64,000 nt of DNA from AC-49 sp963817035 (GTDB lineage: Bacteria > Actinomycetota > Thermoleophilia > Solirubrobacterales > Solirubrobacteraceae). The notes beneath the pieces were generated by a model. That model saw only the letters and a list, made by a program, of their open reading frames with translations, did not search any database and was not told where the DNA came from. Of the stretch, positions 38,407 to 46,676 are shown piece after piece. Location of the stretch: the NCBI GenBank assembly GCA_963817035.1, contig CAWFMM010000004.1:1736001-1800000 (forward strand), read 5' to 3'. Position 1 is the first letter of the stretch, and every line of letters starts with the position of its first letter. The position numbers and the translations under genes are program-made.

Positions 38407-39729
38407 TCAGCTCTGGGTGGGGCTTGTGTCGGTGCCGCCGGCGCTCGGCTGGCCGAGCGGCTCGGGATGCCCGAGCGTGTCGAGCTTGGCGATGTCGCGA
38501 CGGAACAGCAGCTCGACGTTCCAATCGACGAGCAGCCGCAGCTTGCGCCCCGTCCCGGGCATCAGCGCGAGGTGGTAGCTGCGGGCCAACAGCCACGCGG
38601 GCGTGCCGCGCCAGCGGATACCCATCGTCTCGGCGACCGCCTTGCCGTGGCCCATGTCGACGAACACGCCCATGGTCTTGTAGCGAAACGGGCGCATGCG
38701 CCCGTTTCCGAGCGCGGCCGCGACGTTGCGCCCGACGCGCCGGCCCTGGCGGATCGCGTGCTGAGCGGTCGGCGGCGAAGGCTGTCCCGCGCGCGCCGGA
38801 TCGGGCACGGCGGCAGCGTCACCGATCGCCCAGACGACGTCCTCGTGGCGGCTGACGCGCATGTAGCGGTCGGTCATGATCCGCCCGCCGCCGTCGACCG
38901 GCAGCCCAAGCTCGCCGACGACCGGATGCGGGCGCACGCCGGCGGTCCAGACCACGGTCCGTGTCGGTACGACCTCGCCATCGCTGAACGTGGTCGTCGT
39001 CGCGGTGATCGCGTCGACCGTGGTCGACGTGCGGATCTCGATCCCGCGGCCGCTCAGCTCGCGCTCGGCAAACGCCGCGAGCGACGACGAGACCTCGGGC
39101 ATCACGCGATCGCGGGCCTCGACGAGGATCCAACGCAGCCCGCTCATGCGACAGCGCGGGTAGTACTCGACCGCCTCGGTGGCGAAGTCCTGCAGCTCGG
39201 CCAGACCTTCGAGGCCCGCGTAGCCCGCGCCGACGAAGACATAGGTCAGCCACTGCGCGCGCTGCGCTGGGTCGTCGATCGTCTCGGCCGCTTCGAGCGT
39301 GTTGATCAGCCGGTTGCGCAGCGCGATCGCGTCGGCGAGCGTCTTGAAGCCGCTGGCGTACTCGACGAGACCCGGCACGTTGAGCGTCCGCGAGACCGAG
39401 CCGAGCGCGACGATCAGCTGGTCGTAGTGCAGCTCCTCGGTCTCGCCCGCCGCGGTGTCGATCGTCAAGACGCGGCGCTTTTGGTCGGCGCCCGTCACGC
39501 TGCCGAGGTGCAGATCGGCGCCCAGCAACTCGTGGCGCAGCGGCACGACGACGTGGCGCGGCTCGAGCGTCCCGGCCGCGGCGCCGGGCAGCAGCGGCGT
39601 GTAGAGCAGGTAGTTGACGTCGTTGACCACCGTGATCCGCGCCGCGTGGCGTGGCAGCGCCCGGACCAGCGAGCGGGCCGCATAGAGGCCGCCGAAGCCC
39701 CCTCCGGCGATGACGACATGAGGAGGCAT
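38407..39729 (-). CDS. Type II NADH dehydrogenase (NAD(P)/FAD-dependent)
   Basis: Non-proton-pumping NADH:quinone oxidoreductase. The 440-residue flavoprotein has FAD motif VVIAGGGFGGLYAARSL, NADH motif VFVGAGYAGLEGLAEL, the third FAD motif VVWAIGDAAAVPD and C-terminal amphipathic stretches that attach it to the inner membrane. TAGCCT lies 6 nt before the ATG and overlaps the stop codon of the MFS gene upstream. Confidence 0.88.
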   Translation of the reverse strand: MPPHVVIAGGGFGGLYAARSLVRALPRHAARITVVNDVNYLLYTPLLPGAAAGTLEPRHVVVPLRHELLGADLHLGSVTGADQKRRVLTIDTAAGETEELHYDQLIVALGSVSRTLNVPGLVEYASGFKTLADAIALRNRLINTLEAAETIDDPAQRAQWLTYVFVGAGYAGLEGLAELQDFATEAVEYYPRCRMSGLRWILVEARDRVMPEVSSSLAAFAERELSGRGIEIRTSTTVDAITATTTTFSDGEVVPTRTVVWTAGVRPHPVVGELGLPVDGGGRIMTDRYMRVSRHEDVVWAIGDAAAVPDPARAGQPSPPTAQHAIRQGRRVGRNVAAALGNGRMRPFRYKTMGVFVDMGHGKAVAETMGIRWRGTPAWLLARSYHLALMPGTGRKLRLLVDWNVELLFRRDIAKLDTLGHPEPLGQPSAGGTDTSPTQS

Positions 39730-39735
39730 CCGCCC

Positions 39736-39741
39736 AGGCTA
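39736..39741 (-). promoter_or_regulatory. -10 TAGCCT of the NADH dehydrogenase gene
   Basis: TAGCCT lies 6 nt before ATG 39729; its first three bases are the stop codon of the exporter gene. Confidence 0.45.
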
Positions 39742-41103
39742 CGCACGTGACGGCGTCGTGACCATCGCCACGACGTCGCGGACGCGATCCCAGACCGCGG
39801 CGAGCGCGCCGATTCCCGCCGCGCCGGCAGCGACCGCAATCGCCGCGGCGATCGAACCGGTCGCCTGGGCCACCGCGACGCAGACCGCGACGCCGGCCAC
39901 CGCACCGATCTGGCGCGAGGTGTTGATCAGCCCCGACGCCTTGCCGATGTCGGCGGGCAGCACCGAGCCGACGGCGACCGCGGCGAGGTTGGGCAGCGTG
40001 ATGCCGATGCCGGTGCCGGTCACGACCAGCGCCGGGATCAGCGACGCCGGCCCGGCGCCGGCGCCGACCGCGACGGCCAGCGCCGTGAGCCCTAGCCCGA
40101 GCAGCGTCAGGCCGGCCGCGGTGAGCGCCGCCGGGGCGATCCGGCGGCCCAGACGCCCCGAGAATGGCGACACGAGCAGCGGCATGATCGTCCATGGCAG
40201 CGTCTCGAGGCCCGCGGCGACCGCACCCTGCCCCTGATCGGTGACGAGGTACTGGATGAGCAGCACGAACGCGGCGAAGATCGCCATGCCCAAGAGGAAG
40301 CCCGACACGTTGATCTGCGCCGAGCGCGGATCGGCGAACAGCCGGCTCGGGATCATTGCGTGGTCGGAGCGGCGCTCGTAGCGCGCGAAGGCAACGAGGA
40401 TCGCGGCGCCCAGCGCGTAGGCGATCAGCGTCTGCGCCGACGCCCAGCCGATTCGCGGCGCGCGCACCGTGGCCTCGATCACCGCGAACAGTCCCGTGGC
40501 GACGAGCGCCATCCCGACCGGATCGAGCGGCTCGCGGGCGCCGCGATCGGCGGGCAGCACACGCAACGCGGCGAGCGCGGCGACGATGCCGACCGGCACG
40601 TTGACCCAGAAGATCAGGTGCCACGAGCCGACGCTGACGAGCAGGCCACCGGCGATCGGTCCCAGCGCGGTCCCGACACCGGCGATCGCCGACCACAGAC
40701 CAAGCGCGAAGCCGCGACGCTCGGGCGGGAAGGCGGTGCTGACGATGGTCAGTGTGAGCGGCAGCACGACCGCCCCACCGAGGCCCTGGAAGATTCGCGC
40801 GACGACCAGCGCATCGACGCTCGAAGCCATGCCGGCGGCGGCCGACGACGCGGTGAACAACGCCAGCCCCGCGATGAACATGCGCCGGCGCCCGTAGTGA
40901 TCGCCAAGCGCCGCGCCGGTCAGCAACGCGACCCCGAAGGTCAGGATGTAGGCATCGATCACCCACTCGATTGAGTCCAGCGACGTATGCAGGCTGTGCT
41001 GCAGGGTCGGCAGCGTGGCGGCCACGATCAGGTTGTCGAGGACGACCATGAACAGGGCCGCGCCGGTGACGGCGATGACGGCGGCTCGGGCGTGGCGGGT
41101 CAT
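39739..41103 (-). CDS. MFS drug exporter, DHA2 (14-helix) family
   Basis: A 454-residue proton-coupled multidrug efflux permease of the EmrB/QacA type. Motif A (LGDHYGRRRMF) follows helix 2, the DHA2 motif near helix 1 reads LDNLIVAATLPTL, and about 14 hydrophobic segments are visible. The start is ATG 41103, with GGAG 7 nt before it; a TTG 12 nt upstream lies on the ribosome site and is not used. It is divergent from an ArsR-type regulator, so substrate-induced control is likely. Confidence 0.88.
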   Translation of the reverse strand: MTRHARAAVIAVTGAALFMVVLDNLIVAATLPTLQHSLHTSLDSIEWVIDAYILTFGVALLTGAALGDHYGRRRMFIAGLALFTASSAAAGMASSVDALVVARIFQGLGGAVVLPLTLTIVSTAFPPERRGFALGLWSAIAGVGTALGPIAGGLLVSVGSWHLIFWVNVPVGIVAALAALRVLPADRGAREPLDPVGMALVATGLFAVIEATVRAPRIGWASAQTLIAYALGAAILVAFARYERRSDHAMIPSRLFADPRSAQINVSGFLLGMAIFAAFVLLIQYLVTDQGQGAVAAGLETLPWTIMPLLVSPFSGRLGRRIAPAALTAAGLTLLGLGLTALAVAVGAGAGPASLIPALVVTGTGIGITLPNLAAVAVGSVLPADIGKASGLINTSRQIGAVAGVAVCVAVAQATGSIAAAIAVAAGAAGIGALAAVWDRVRDVVAMVTTPSRA

Positions 41104-41143
41104 CTTGCTCTCCAAACAGGGCTGCGATACAGTTCGATTCCCA

Positions 41144-41176
41144 TCGTACTATATGAGTTCGACGACCGTCGTACTA
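41144..41176. promoter_or_regulatory. Repeated operator-like motif between MFS and ArsR genes
   Basis: TCGTACTA occurs at 41144-41151 and 41169-41176, 25 bp apart, with the palindrome ACGAC-C-GTCGT (41162-41172) overlapping the second copy. The 84-nt divergent gap must hold both promoters, so these repeats are candidate ArsR-family binding sites. Confidence 0.4.
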
Positions 41177-41187
41177 CTGGGTTGAGA

Positions 41188-41532
41188 ATGACCGACACCG
41201 CGCTTGCCACCCTCGATGCGCCAACTCGTGAGGAGCTCGAGCTCCCCGCGGTCCTCCACGCCCTGAGCGACCCGATGCGCCTGCGGATCGTCGCGATCCT
41301 CGCCGTCGCCGGCGAGCCGCGCGCGTGCGGCTCATTCGGGCTTCCGGTGACCAAGTCGACGAGCAGCCACCACTTCCGTGTCCTGCGCGAGGCCGGCGTG
41401 ATCGAGCAGATCGCGGTCGGCCGCAACAAGATGTCGACGCTGCGCCGCGAGGATCTCGACGCGCGCTTCCCGGGCCTGCTGGCGAGCGTGCTCGCCGCCG
41501 CACCCGACGCGCCTGACGTCATCTCCGTCTGA
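41188..41532 (+). CDS. ArsR/SmtB-type winged-helix transcription regulator
   Basis: A 114-residue winged-helix protein: LHALSDPMRLRIVAILAVAG starts the fold and the recognition helix is in TKSTSSHHFRVLREAGVI, typical of ArsR (S-x-HHF/HL). No metal-binding CxC motif is seen in the recognition-helix region, so it may sense an organic ligand. It probably represses the adjacent divergent exporter. Its 3' end overlaps the convergent prmA by 14 nt. Confidence 0.87.
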   Translation: MTDTALATLDAPTREELELPAVLHALSDPMRLRIVAILAVAGEPRACGSFGLPVTKSTSSHHFRVLREAGVIEQIAVGRNKMSTLRREDLDARFPGLLASVLAAAPDAPDVISV

Positions 41533-42340
41533 GCGCCAGCGCGACCCACTCCCCGCCGGCCTCGCGCGCGGTCTCGGCGAGCCCGTGGGCGGCAAACGCG
41601 GCGGCGACCTCGTCGCCCTCGTGGGCCAGCAGCCCCGACACGATCAGCCGCTGCGGCGGGTCGCCGTCGAAACCGTCGCGCGCGATGCGCAGCAGCAGCG
41701 GGCGCAGGAGGTTGGCGACGACGGTGCGCTCGCTCGGGACGCGCTGCTCGCGCAGGTCCAGGCGCGAGACCGCGATCTCGACCTGGTTGACGATCGCGTT
41801 GTCGCGCGTCGCGTCGACGGCGAGCGGGTCGAAGTCGAACGCGGTGACCGGGCCGAAGCCGAGCATCACCGCGGCGATCGCGAGCACGCCGGAGCCGCAG
41901 CCGGCGTCGACGAGTGGACCGTCGTGATCCTCGAGTGCACACAGCAGCTCGAGGCACAGGCGCGTCGTGTGGTGCGCGCCGGTGCCGAACGCCTGCCCCG
42001 GATCGATGACGATCTCCTCGATGGCGGGTGGGCCGGCTTTCGGCTCGAGCCATGGCGGGCGCACGCGCAGGCGGCTCGCGACCTCGATCGGCTGATGAAA
42101 CGCGCGCCAGCGGTCAGCCCAGTCGTCAGCGACCTCGGTCGTGCGAACCTCGACCAGCGCGCCGCCGGCCGCGGCCTCGAGGTCCGGCAGTCCCGGCAGC
42201 TCGCCCGGCGCACCGTAGACCGCGTACTCGACGATGTCGCCATCGTCGATCTCCTCCACCCCGCTCGGCGCGAGCTCGAGCAGCTCGGCGAGCACGAGCT
42301 CAGCGTCGGCGCGACAGACGCGCAGAGCGAGCCGGATCAC
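41519..42340 (-). CDS. prmA: Ribosomal protein L11 methyltransferase
   Basis: Methylates L11. The 273-residue protein has an N-terminal substrate domain and a SAM domain with PGQAFGTGAHHTTRLCLEL (the PrmA hallmark), motif I LVDAGCGSGVLAIAA, and VVANLLRPLLL in place of the usual NI motif. The start is GTG 42340, overlapping the dnaJ stop by 4 nt; the longer open frame is dnaJ shadow. Confidence 0.92.
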   Translation of the reverse strand: MIRLALRVCRADAELVLAELLELAPSGVEEIDDGDIVEYAVYGAPGELPGLPDLEAAAGGALVEVRTTEVADDWADRWRAFHQPIEVASRLRVRPPWLEPKAGPPAIEEIVIDPGQAFGTGAHHTTRLCLELLCALEDHDGPLVDAGCGSGVLAIAAVMLGFGPVTAFDFDPLAVDATRDNAIVNQVEIAVSRLDLREQRVPSERTVVANLLRPLLLRIARDGFDGDPPQRLIVSGLLAHEGDEVAAAFAAHGLAETAREAGGEWVALALRRR

Positions 42341-43452
42341 GTGGTGAACAGCCGGCGCAGCTTGCCCAGCAGCGGCTCGTCGCCGCGCAGGTTGTCCTCG
42401 CCGATCGAGTCGGCGAGCTGCTGTACGAGCGCGCGCTGCTCCTTGGACAGGCGCCGCGGGATGATCACGTTGACGACCGCGCGCAGATCGCCGGAGCGCC
42501 CGCGCCGGCGCAGGTCCGGCATCCCACCGCTGCGGATGACGATCACCTCGCCGGGTTGGGTGCCCGCGGCGACCTCGATCTTGACCGGCTCGCCGAGCAC
42601 ATCGTCGATCGTGATCTCTGTGCCGAGCGCGGCGGCGGGCGCAGGTACGTCGACGACGGTCACAAGGTCGTCGCCGTCGCGCATGAAGCGTTCGTGGTCG
42701 GAGACGGCGACGAGCACGTAGAGGTCGCCGGGCGGGCCGCCCGCCTCGCCGGCGTGGCCCCGCCCGGAGAGCCGGATCCGCTGGCCGTCGGAGATCCCGG
42801 CCGGGATGTCGACGCTCAGTGTGCGCCGCTTGACCTCGCGGCCGCGGCCGTCGCACTGCTCGCACGGCGTCTGGGCGATCTTGCCCTCGCCGCCACAGAC
42901 GTCGCACGGCACCTGGCGCACGACCTGGCCGAACGGCGAGCGGCTCACCGCCTGCAGCATGCCGGCGCCGCGACAGCGCTCGCAGGTCTCGATCGGCGTC
43001 CCCGGCTCGGCGCCGTTGCCGTGGCAGTGCTCGCACAGCTCGATCGCCTCGAACGACAGGTCGACCGAGGCCCCGGTCAGCGCCTGGGCGAGGTCGATCT
43101 CGGCCGTGACGGCGGCGTCGCCGCCCTGGCGCGGACCCGCGCGCCCGCCGCCTGCGCCACCGCCGAAGAACGCCTCGAACAGGTCAGAGATCGAGCCGAA
43201 GCCGCTGAAGTCCGGGCCCATGCCGCCCGAGCGCAACCCCTCGTGGCCGTAGCGGTCATAGGTCGCGCGGCGCTCGGGGTCGTTGAGGATCTCGTAGGCC
43301 TCGGCCGCCTCCTTGAACTTCGTCTCGGCGTCGGGATCGTGGGCGTTGACGTCGGGATGCAGCTCACGCGCGAGCTTGCGAAACGCCTTCTTGATCTGCG
43401 TCTCGTCGGCGTCGCGGCTGACGCCGAGGACCTCGTAGGAATCGCGGGGCAT
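42337..43452 (-). CDS. dnaJ: Chaperone DnaJ
   Basis: Hsp70 co-chaperone, 371 residues: J domain with HPD at about residues 32-34, Gly/Phe region, four CxxCxGxG zinc motifs (CEHCHGNG, CERCRGAG, CDVCGGEG, CEQCDGRG) and the C-terminal client-binding domains. ATG follows the hrcA stop with no gap. No dnaK or grpE is in the window. Confidence 0.96.
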   Translation of the reverse strand: MPRDSYEVLGVSRDADETQIKKAFRKLARELHPDVNAHDPDAETKFKEAAEAYEILNDPERRATYDRYGHEGLRSGGMGPDFSGFGSISDLFEAFFGGGAGGGRAGPRQGGDAAVTAEIDLAQALTGASVDLSFEAIELCEHCHGNGAEPGTPIETCERCRGAGMLQAVSRSPFGQVVRQVPCDVCGGEGKIAQTPCEQCDGRGREVKRRTLSVDIPAGISDGQRIRLSGRGHAGEAGGPPGDLYVLVAVSDHERFMRDGDDLVTVVDVPAPAAALGTEITIDDVLGEPVKIEVAAGTQPGEVIVIRSGGMPDLRRRGRSGDLRAVVNVIIPRRLSKEQRALVQQLADSIGEDNLRGDEPLLGKLRRLFTT

Positions 43453-44466
43453 CTAATCCTCGTACACGTCGGTGATGAAGCGCGATAGGACGGCCGCCGC
43501 CTCACGCACCGACGAGATCGCGGTCGGGTAGTCCATGTGCACCGGTCCGATGACCGACACCGTGCCGAGGCGACGGGCGGGCAGGCCGTAGCTCGAAGCG
43601 ACGAGCGCGAGCGAGCGCAGCGCCGGGGTCTCGTTCTCGGCGCCGATGCGGATCAGCACGTCGGGCGATCCGAGCGCGGTGCGCAGCACGCCGAGCAGCG
43701 TGACGCGGCGCTCGAGCATCGTCATCACCTCATTGATCTGCTCAAGGTCCTGGAAGCGATGCTCGCGCAGCAGCCGCGCGGCGCCGTCGACGTACAGCGT
43801 GTCCTGCGCCGTCGCCGCCAGCTCGGTAAACGCGGGGGCGAGCTGCTCGACGAACCGTCGCTCGCGAGCCGACAGCCCGGTGTCGTGCAGGCGCGAGTGC
43901 AGCATCCGCGCGCCCAGCCCGGTTCCGCCGAGGCGCTCGTTGAGGTACTCCCCCGCCCATGCGACAAGCCCCTGGTCGACCGGATCGTCAAACGCCACCA
44001 CGCGCTTGGAGACGCCACCCGTCGAGGTGATGATCACGACCATCAGGACCTGCGGCTGGACCGCGAGGACCTCGACGTGGCGCACTGTGGCGGTGTCGAT
44101 CGACGGTGCCGAGACGATCGCGAGGAGATCGGTGACCTGCGAAAGCGTCTCGGTCGTCACCCGCATCGCCTCGTCGAGCTCGCGCTGCACGAGCTCGAGG
44201 CCGAGCTCTGGGCGCTTGGAGACCGCGGGCAGCAGGCGATCGACGTAGTAGCGCTGGCCGGCGTCGGTCGGCACGCGCCCCGCGGACGTGTGCGGGTGGG
44301 CGAGCAGGCCCTCCTCCTCGAGCATCGCGAGCTCGTTGCGGATCGTTGAGGCGCCGTAGCCGAGCGACGTGTCGGCGGCGAGCGCCTTGGAGCCCACCGG
44401 GACTCCGGTGTCGGCATACAACTCCACGAGCTTGCGCAGGATCAGCTCCTGGCGGGGCGAGGCCAT
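43453..44466 (-). CDS. hrcA: Heat-inducible transcription repressor HrcA
   Basis: Represses heat-shock genes by binding CIRCE elements. The 337-residue protein has an N-terminal winged helix (LRKLVELYADTGVPVGSKAL, GASTIRNELAMLEEEGLL, HPHTSAGRVPTDAG) and the usual GAF-like C-terminal part. TAGAAT lies 6 nt before ATG 44466. No CIRCE (TTAGCACTC-N9-GAGTGCTAA) is visible in its own promoter. Confidence 0.95.
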   Translation of the reverse strand: MASPRQELILRKLVELYADTGVPVGSKALAADTSLGYGASTIRNELAMLEEEGLLAHPHTSAGRVPTDAGQRYYVDRLLPAVSKRPELGLELVQRELDEAMRVTTETLSQVTDLLAIVSAPSIDTATVRHVEVLAVQPQVLMVVIITSTGGVSKRVVAFDDPVDQGLVAWAGEYLNERLGGTGLGARMLHSRLHDTGLSARERRFVEQLAPAFTELAATAQDTLYVDGAARLLREHRFQDLEQINEVMTMLERRVTLLGVLRTALGSPDVLIRIGAENETPALRSLALVASSYGLPARRLGTVSVIGPVHMDYPTAISSVREAAAVLSRFITDVYED

Positions 44467-44472
44467 CGTCAG

Positions 44473-44478
44473 ATTCTA
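44473..44478 (-). promoter_or_regulatory. -10 TAGAAT of hrcA-dnaJ-prmA
   Basis: TAGAAT lies 6 nt before ATG 44466. Confidence 0.45.
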
Positions 44479-44512
44479 CGAGTGAGCCCCGCGGACCCGG
44501 CCGGTTGCACCC

Positions 44513-44893
44513 TCAGGCGCGCAGCTCCGCCTCGGCGTTGCGGATGATCGCCTTGCCGTCCTGGGTCGCCGTGGTCGCGACGACGATCACGTCGTCGCGC
44601 AGCTCCTCGACCGTGCTGGTGATCGTGATCTCATGCGCGGGCGAGCCCAGACCGCGGAACTGGACGGCGAGGCGCGCGAGCTTCTCGGGGCCGCCGGCGG
44701 CCTCGGTCTGGGCGCGCGCGACCTGAGCCATCGTCCACAGCCCGTGCAGGATTCGCCCAGGCAGGCCGACGCTGCGGGCGAAGTCCTCGTCGAGGTGGAT
44801 CGGGTTGAAGTCACCCGACGCGCCGGCGTAGATGACGGTCGTGTACGGCGTCGGCGTGACCTTCAGCTCGGACAGTTCGGTCCCGGGTTCCAC
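44513..44893 (-). CDS. MaoC-type (R)-hydroxyacyl dehydratase, catalytic (HadB-like) subunit
   Basis: A 126-residue hotdog-fold protein. The hydratase 2 catalytic Asp/His pair is present in YAGASGDFNPIHLD, followed by GRILHGLWTMAQVA. By analogy with mycobacterial HadAB it should pair with the neighbouring subunit to dehydrate 3-hydroxyacyl thioesters. The start is GTG 44893, 6 nt after GGAGG and 2 nt after the upstream stop. The longer open frame upstream is a shadow. Confidence 0.85.
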   Translation of the reverse strand: MEPGTELSELKVTPTPYTTVIYAGASGDFNPIHLDEDFARSVGLPGRILHGLWTMAQVARAQTEAAGGPEKLARLAVQFRGLGSPAHEITITSTVEELRDDVIVVATTATQDGKAIIRNAEAELRA

Positions 44894-44895
44894 GG

Positions 44896-45336
44896 TCAGC
44901 CTCCACGCACGACGTTCATCCAGGTACCGCGGCAGACGACCTGCCCGTCCTGGTTGGTCGACAGGGTCTCGAAGGTGAAGAAGCCATTGCCGGCCCGTTC
45001 CTCGACCGTCTTGACCGACGCGACGGTCTCGATCTCGTCGCCGGCGATGACCAGGGGGCCCCACACGAACTCCTGGCCGCCGTGGACGAGGCGGCTGAAA
45101 TCGATCGCCAGATCGGGGTCGACGATCGCCGGTCCGAGCGCCCCGGCGCTGTAGACGACAGCGAACATCGGCGGGGCTACGAGGTCACCGTGACCGGCCG
45201 TGCGGGCTGCGGCCAGATCGAGGTGCAGCGGGTTGGTCTCGCCGACGGCGCGCGCGTACTCCCGGATCTTCTCGCGGCCGATCGCGTAGGTGACGGCGGG
45301 GTACGTCCGTCCGATAGCGGCAGTCGGATTGGTCAT
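44896..45336 (-). CDS. MaoC N-terminal-type dehydratase (HadA-like) subunit
   Basis: A 146-residue hotdog-fold protein of the MaoC_dehydrat_N/FAS1-like kind (IGRTYPAVTYAIGREKIREY...GETNPLHLD). It lacks the full catalytic dyad context and in mycobacteria the similar HadA stabilises the acyl chain for HadB. Both subunits are encoded in a 2-gene operon here. TACACT lies 9 nt before ATG 45336. Confidence 0.83.
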   Translation of the reverse strand: MTNPTAAIGRTYPAVTYAIGREKIREYARAVGETNPLHLDLAAARTAGHGDLVAPPMFAVVYSAGALGPAIVDPDLAIDFSRLVHGGQEFVWGPLVIAGDEIETVASVKTVEERAGNGFFTFETLSTNQDGQVVCRGTWMNVVRGG

Positions 45337-45345
45337 CGATCGGGG

Positions 45346-45351
45346 AGTGTA
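45346..45351 (-). promoter_or_regulatory. -10 TACACT of the hadA-hadB-like operon
   Basis: TACACT lies 9 nt before ATG 45336. Confidence 0.45.
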
Positions 45352-45384
45352 GTTCGACGCAGTGGTGCGTCGCCGGCGGACCGG

Positions 45385-46167
45385 TCAGACGATCGTCGGG
45401 ACGGTGCCGCCGTCGACCGACCACGCCGCGCCGGCCACCGTGCTCGCGTTCGCCGAACACAGGAACACGATCACGTCAGCGACCTCCTGAGGGCGAGCGA
45501 AGCGACCCAGCGGAATGCGAGAGTTCTGGATCGCGATCGCCTCTTCGCGGTCGACGCCCTTCACTGCGGCGGTCTGATCGGCGAGCCCGCCGGGCGCCAT
45601 CCATAGCGCCGACTGCACCGCGCCCGGCGCGACGGCGTTGACGAGGACGCCCTGGGCCGCGTAGCTGTCGGCAAAGACGCGCGACAGCGAGAGCTGGGCG
45701 GCCTTGGTCACCGAGTAGGCGGCGTTGGTCAGCGACGGGCGCTTGCCCGCCGACGAGCAGACGTTGATGATCCGGCCGCCGCCGCGGGCCGCCATCCGCG
45801 GCGCGGCGGCGCGCATCAGCCGCATCGGCGCCATCACGTGCAGCTCGAACTGGCCCCGCCAGTCGTCGTCGGTCAGTTCGGTGAGCGGCCGCGCGAAGCT
45901 CGTGCCCGCGTTGTTGACGAGCACGTCGATGCCGCCCATCTGCTCGGCGCAGGTCGCGATGATCCGCTCGTCGGCGTCGGCGTCCGTGACGTCGGCGGCC
46001 AGATAGTCGCCCCCGGCCTCGGCCGCCGCCGCCGCCAATCGCTGCTCATCGCGGGCGACCATGAGAACCTGTGCGCCTTCCTGCGCGAGGCGGGTGCTGA
46101 CCGCGAGCCCGATGCCCGTGCTCGCGCCGGTCACCACGCACACCTTCTCGCTCAGCCCGAGGTCCAT
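45385..46167 (-). CDS. Short-chain dehydrogenase/reductase
   Basis: A 260-residue classical SDR: cofactor motif VTGASTGIGLA, NNAG, catalytic Ser in NVCSSAGKR and the YxxxK pair in AAYSVTKAA, with LVNAVAPGAV. The substrate is unknown; a 3-oxoacyl reductase role would fit the dehydratase pair just downstream, but this is inference. ATG 46167 is chosen over an upstream in-frame start, which runs into the divergent phosphatase promoter. Confidence 0.87.
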   Translation of the reverse strand: MDLGLSEKVCVVTGASTGIGLAVSTRLAQEGAQVLMVARDEQRLAAAAAEAGGDYLAADVTDADADERIIATCAEQMGGIDVLVNNAGTSFARPLTELTDDDWRGQFELHVMAPMRLMRAAAPRMAARGGGRIINVCSSAGKRPSLTNAAYSVTKAAQLSLSRVFADSYAAQGVLVNAVAPGAVQSALWMAPGGLADQTAAVKGVDREEAIAIQNSRIPLGRFARPQEVADVIVFLCSANASTVAGAAWSVDGGTVPTIV

Positions 46168-46205
46168 GACCGCGCAATCGTCGCACGACCGCCACACTGC
46201 CGACC

Positions 46206-46676
46206 GTGCGCATCCTCTTCGTCTGCATGGGAAACATCTGTCGCTCGCCGACCGCCGAGGGCGTGATGCGCCATCTCATCATGCGCCGGGGCATGCGGGA
46301 CGCAATCGAGGTCGACAGCGCCGGCACCGGCGCGTGGCACGTCGGCAACGCGCCCGACCCACGCTCGGCGCAGGCCGCCCGGGCGCGCGGAATCGAGATC
46401 GACGGCGCGGCGCGCCAGATCGAGCTCGCGGATTTCGAGCGCTTCGATCTGATCCTCGCAGCAGATGTCGCCAACCTCCGCGATCTGCGCCACGCCGCAC
46501 CCGACGAGGCCGCCGCGGCCAAGCTGCACCTGCTGCGCGAGTACGACCCGGCGAGCGCCGGTGAGCGCGATCTCGACGTCGCCGACCCCTACTACGGCGG
46601 CCCGCGCGGCTTCGACGACGTCTTCGACCAGATCTACGCGGCGTGTGCGGGACTGCTGGCTAGCATCGCGCCATGA
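46206..46676 (+). CDS. Low-molecular-weight protein tyrosine phosphatase
   Basis: A 156-residue phosphatase with the P-loop CMGNICRS (CX5R-S) at residues 7-14 and the general-acid Asp in VADPYYGG. It may act on protein tyrosine or arginine phosphates. The start is GTG 46206, directly before the first strand (RILFVCMG). CACACT, a near match to the local -10 pattern, is 7 nt upstream. Its stop overlaps the next gene by 4 nt (ATGA). Confidence 0.88.
   Translation: MRILFVCMGNICRSPTAEGVMRHLIMRRGMRDAIEVDSAGTGAWHVGNAPDPRSAQAARARGIEIDGAARQIELADFERFDLILAADVANLRDLRHAAPDEAAAAKLHLLREYDPASAGERDLDVADPYYGGPRGFDDVFDQIYAACAGLLASIAP
46661..46666 (+). promoter_or_regulatory. Internal -10 TAGCAT before the ThDP enzyme gene
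   Basis: TAGCAT lies 6 nt before ATG 46673, inside the phosphatase gene, so the ThDP enzyme may have its own leaderless mRNA as well as coupling. Confidence 0.4.

Noticed and set aside
44467..44512. CIRCE half-site GAGTG before hrcA
   Set aside because: Only five bases match and no second half-site lies at the right distance.
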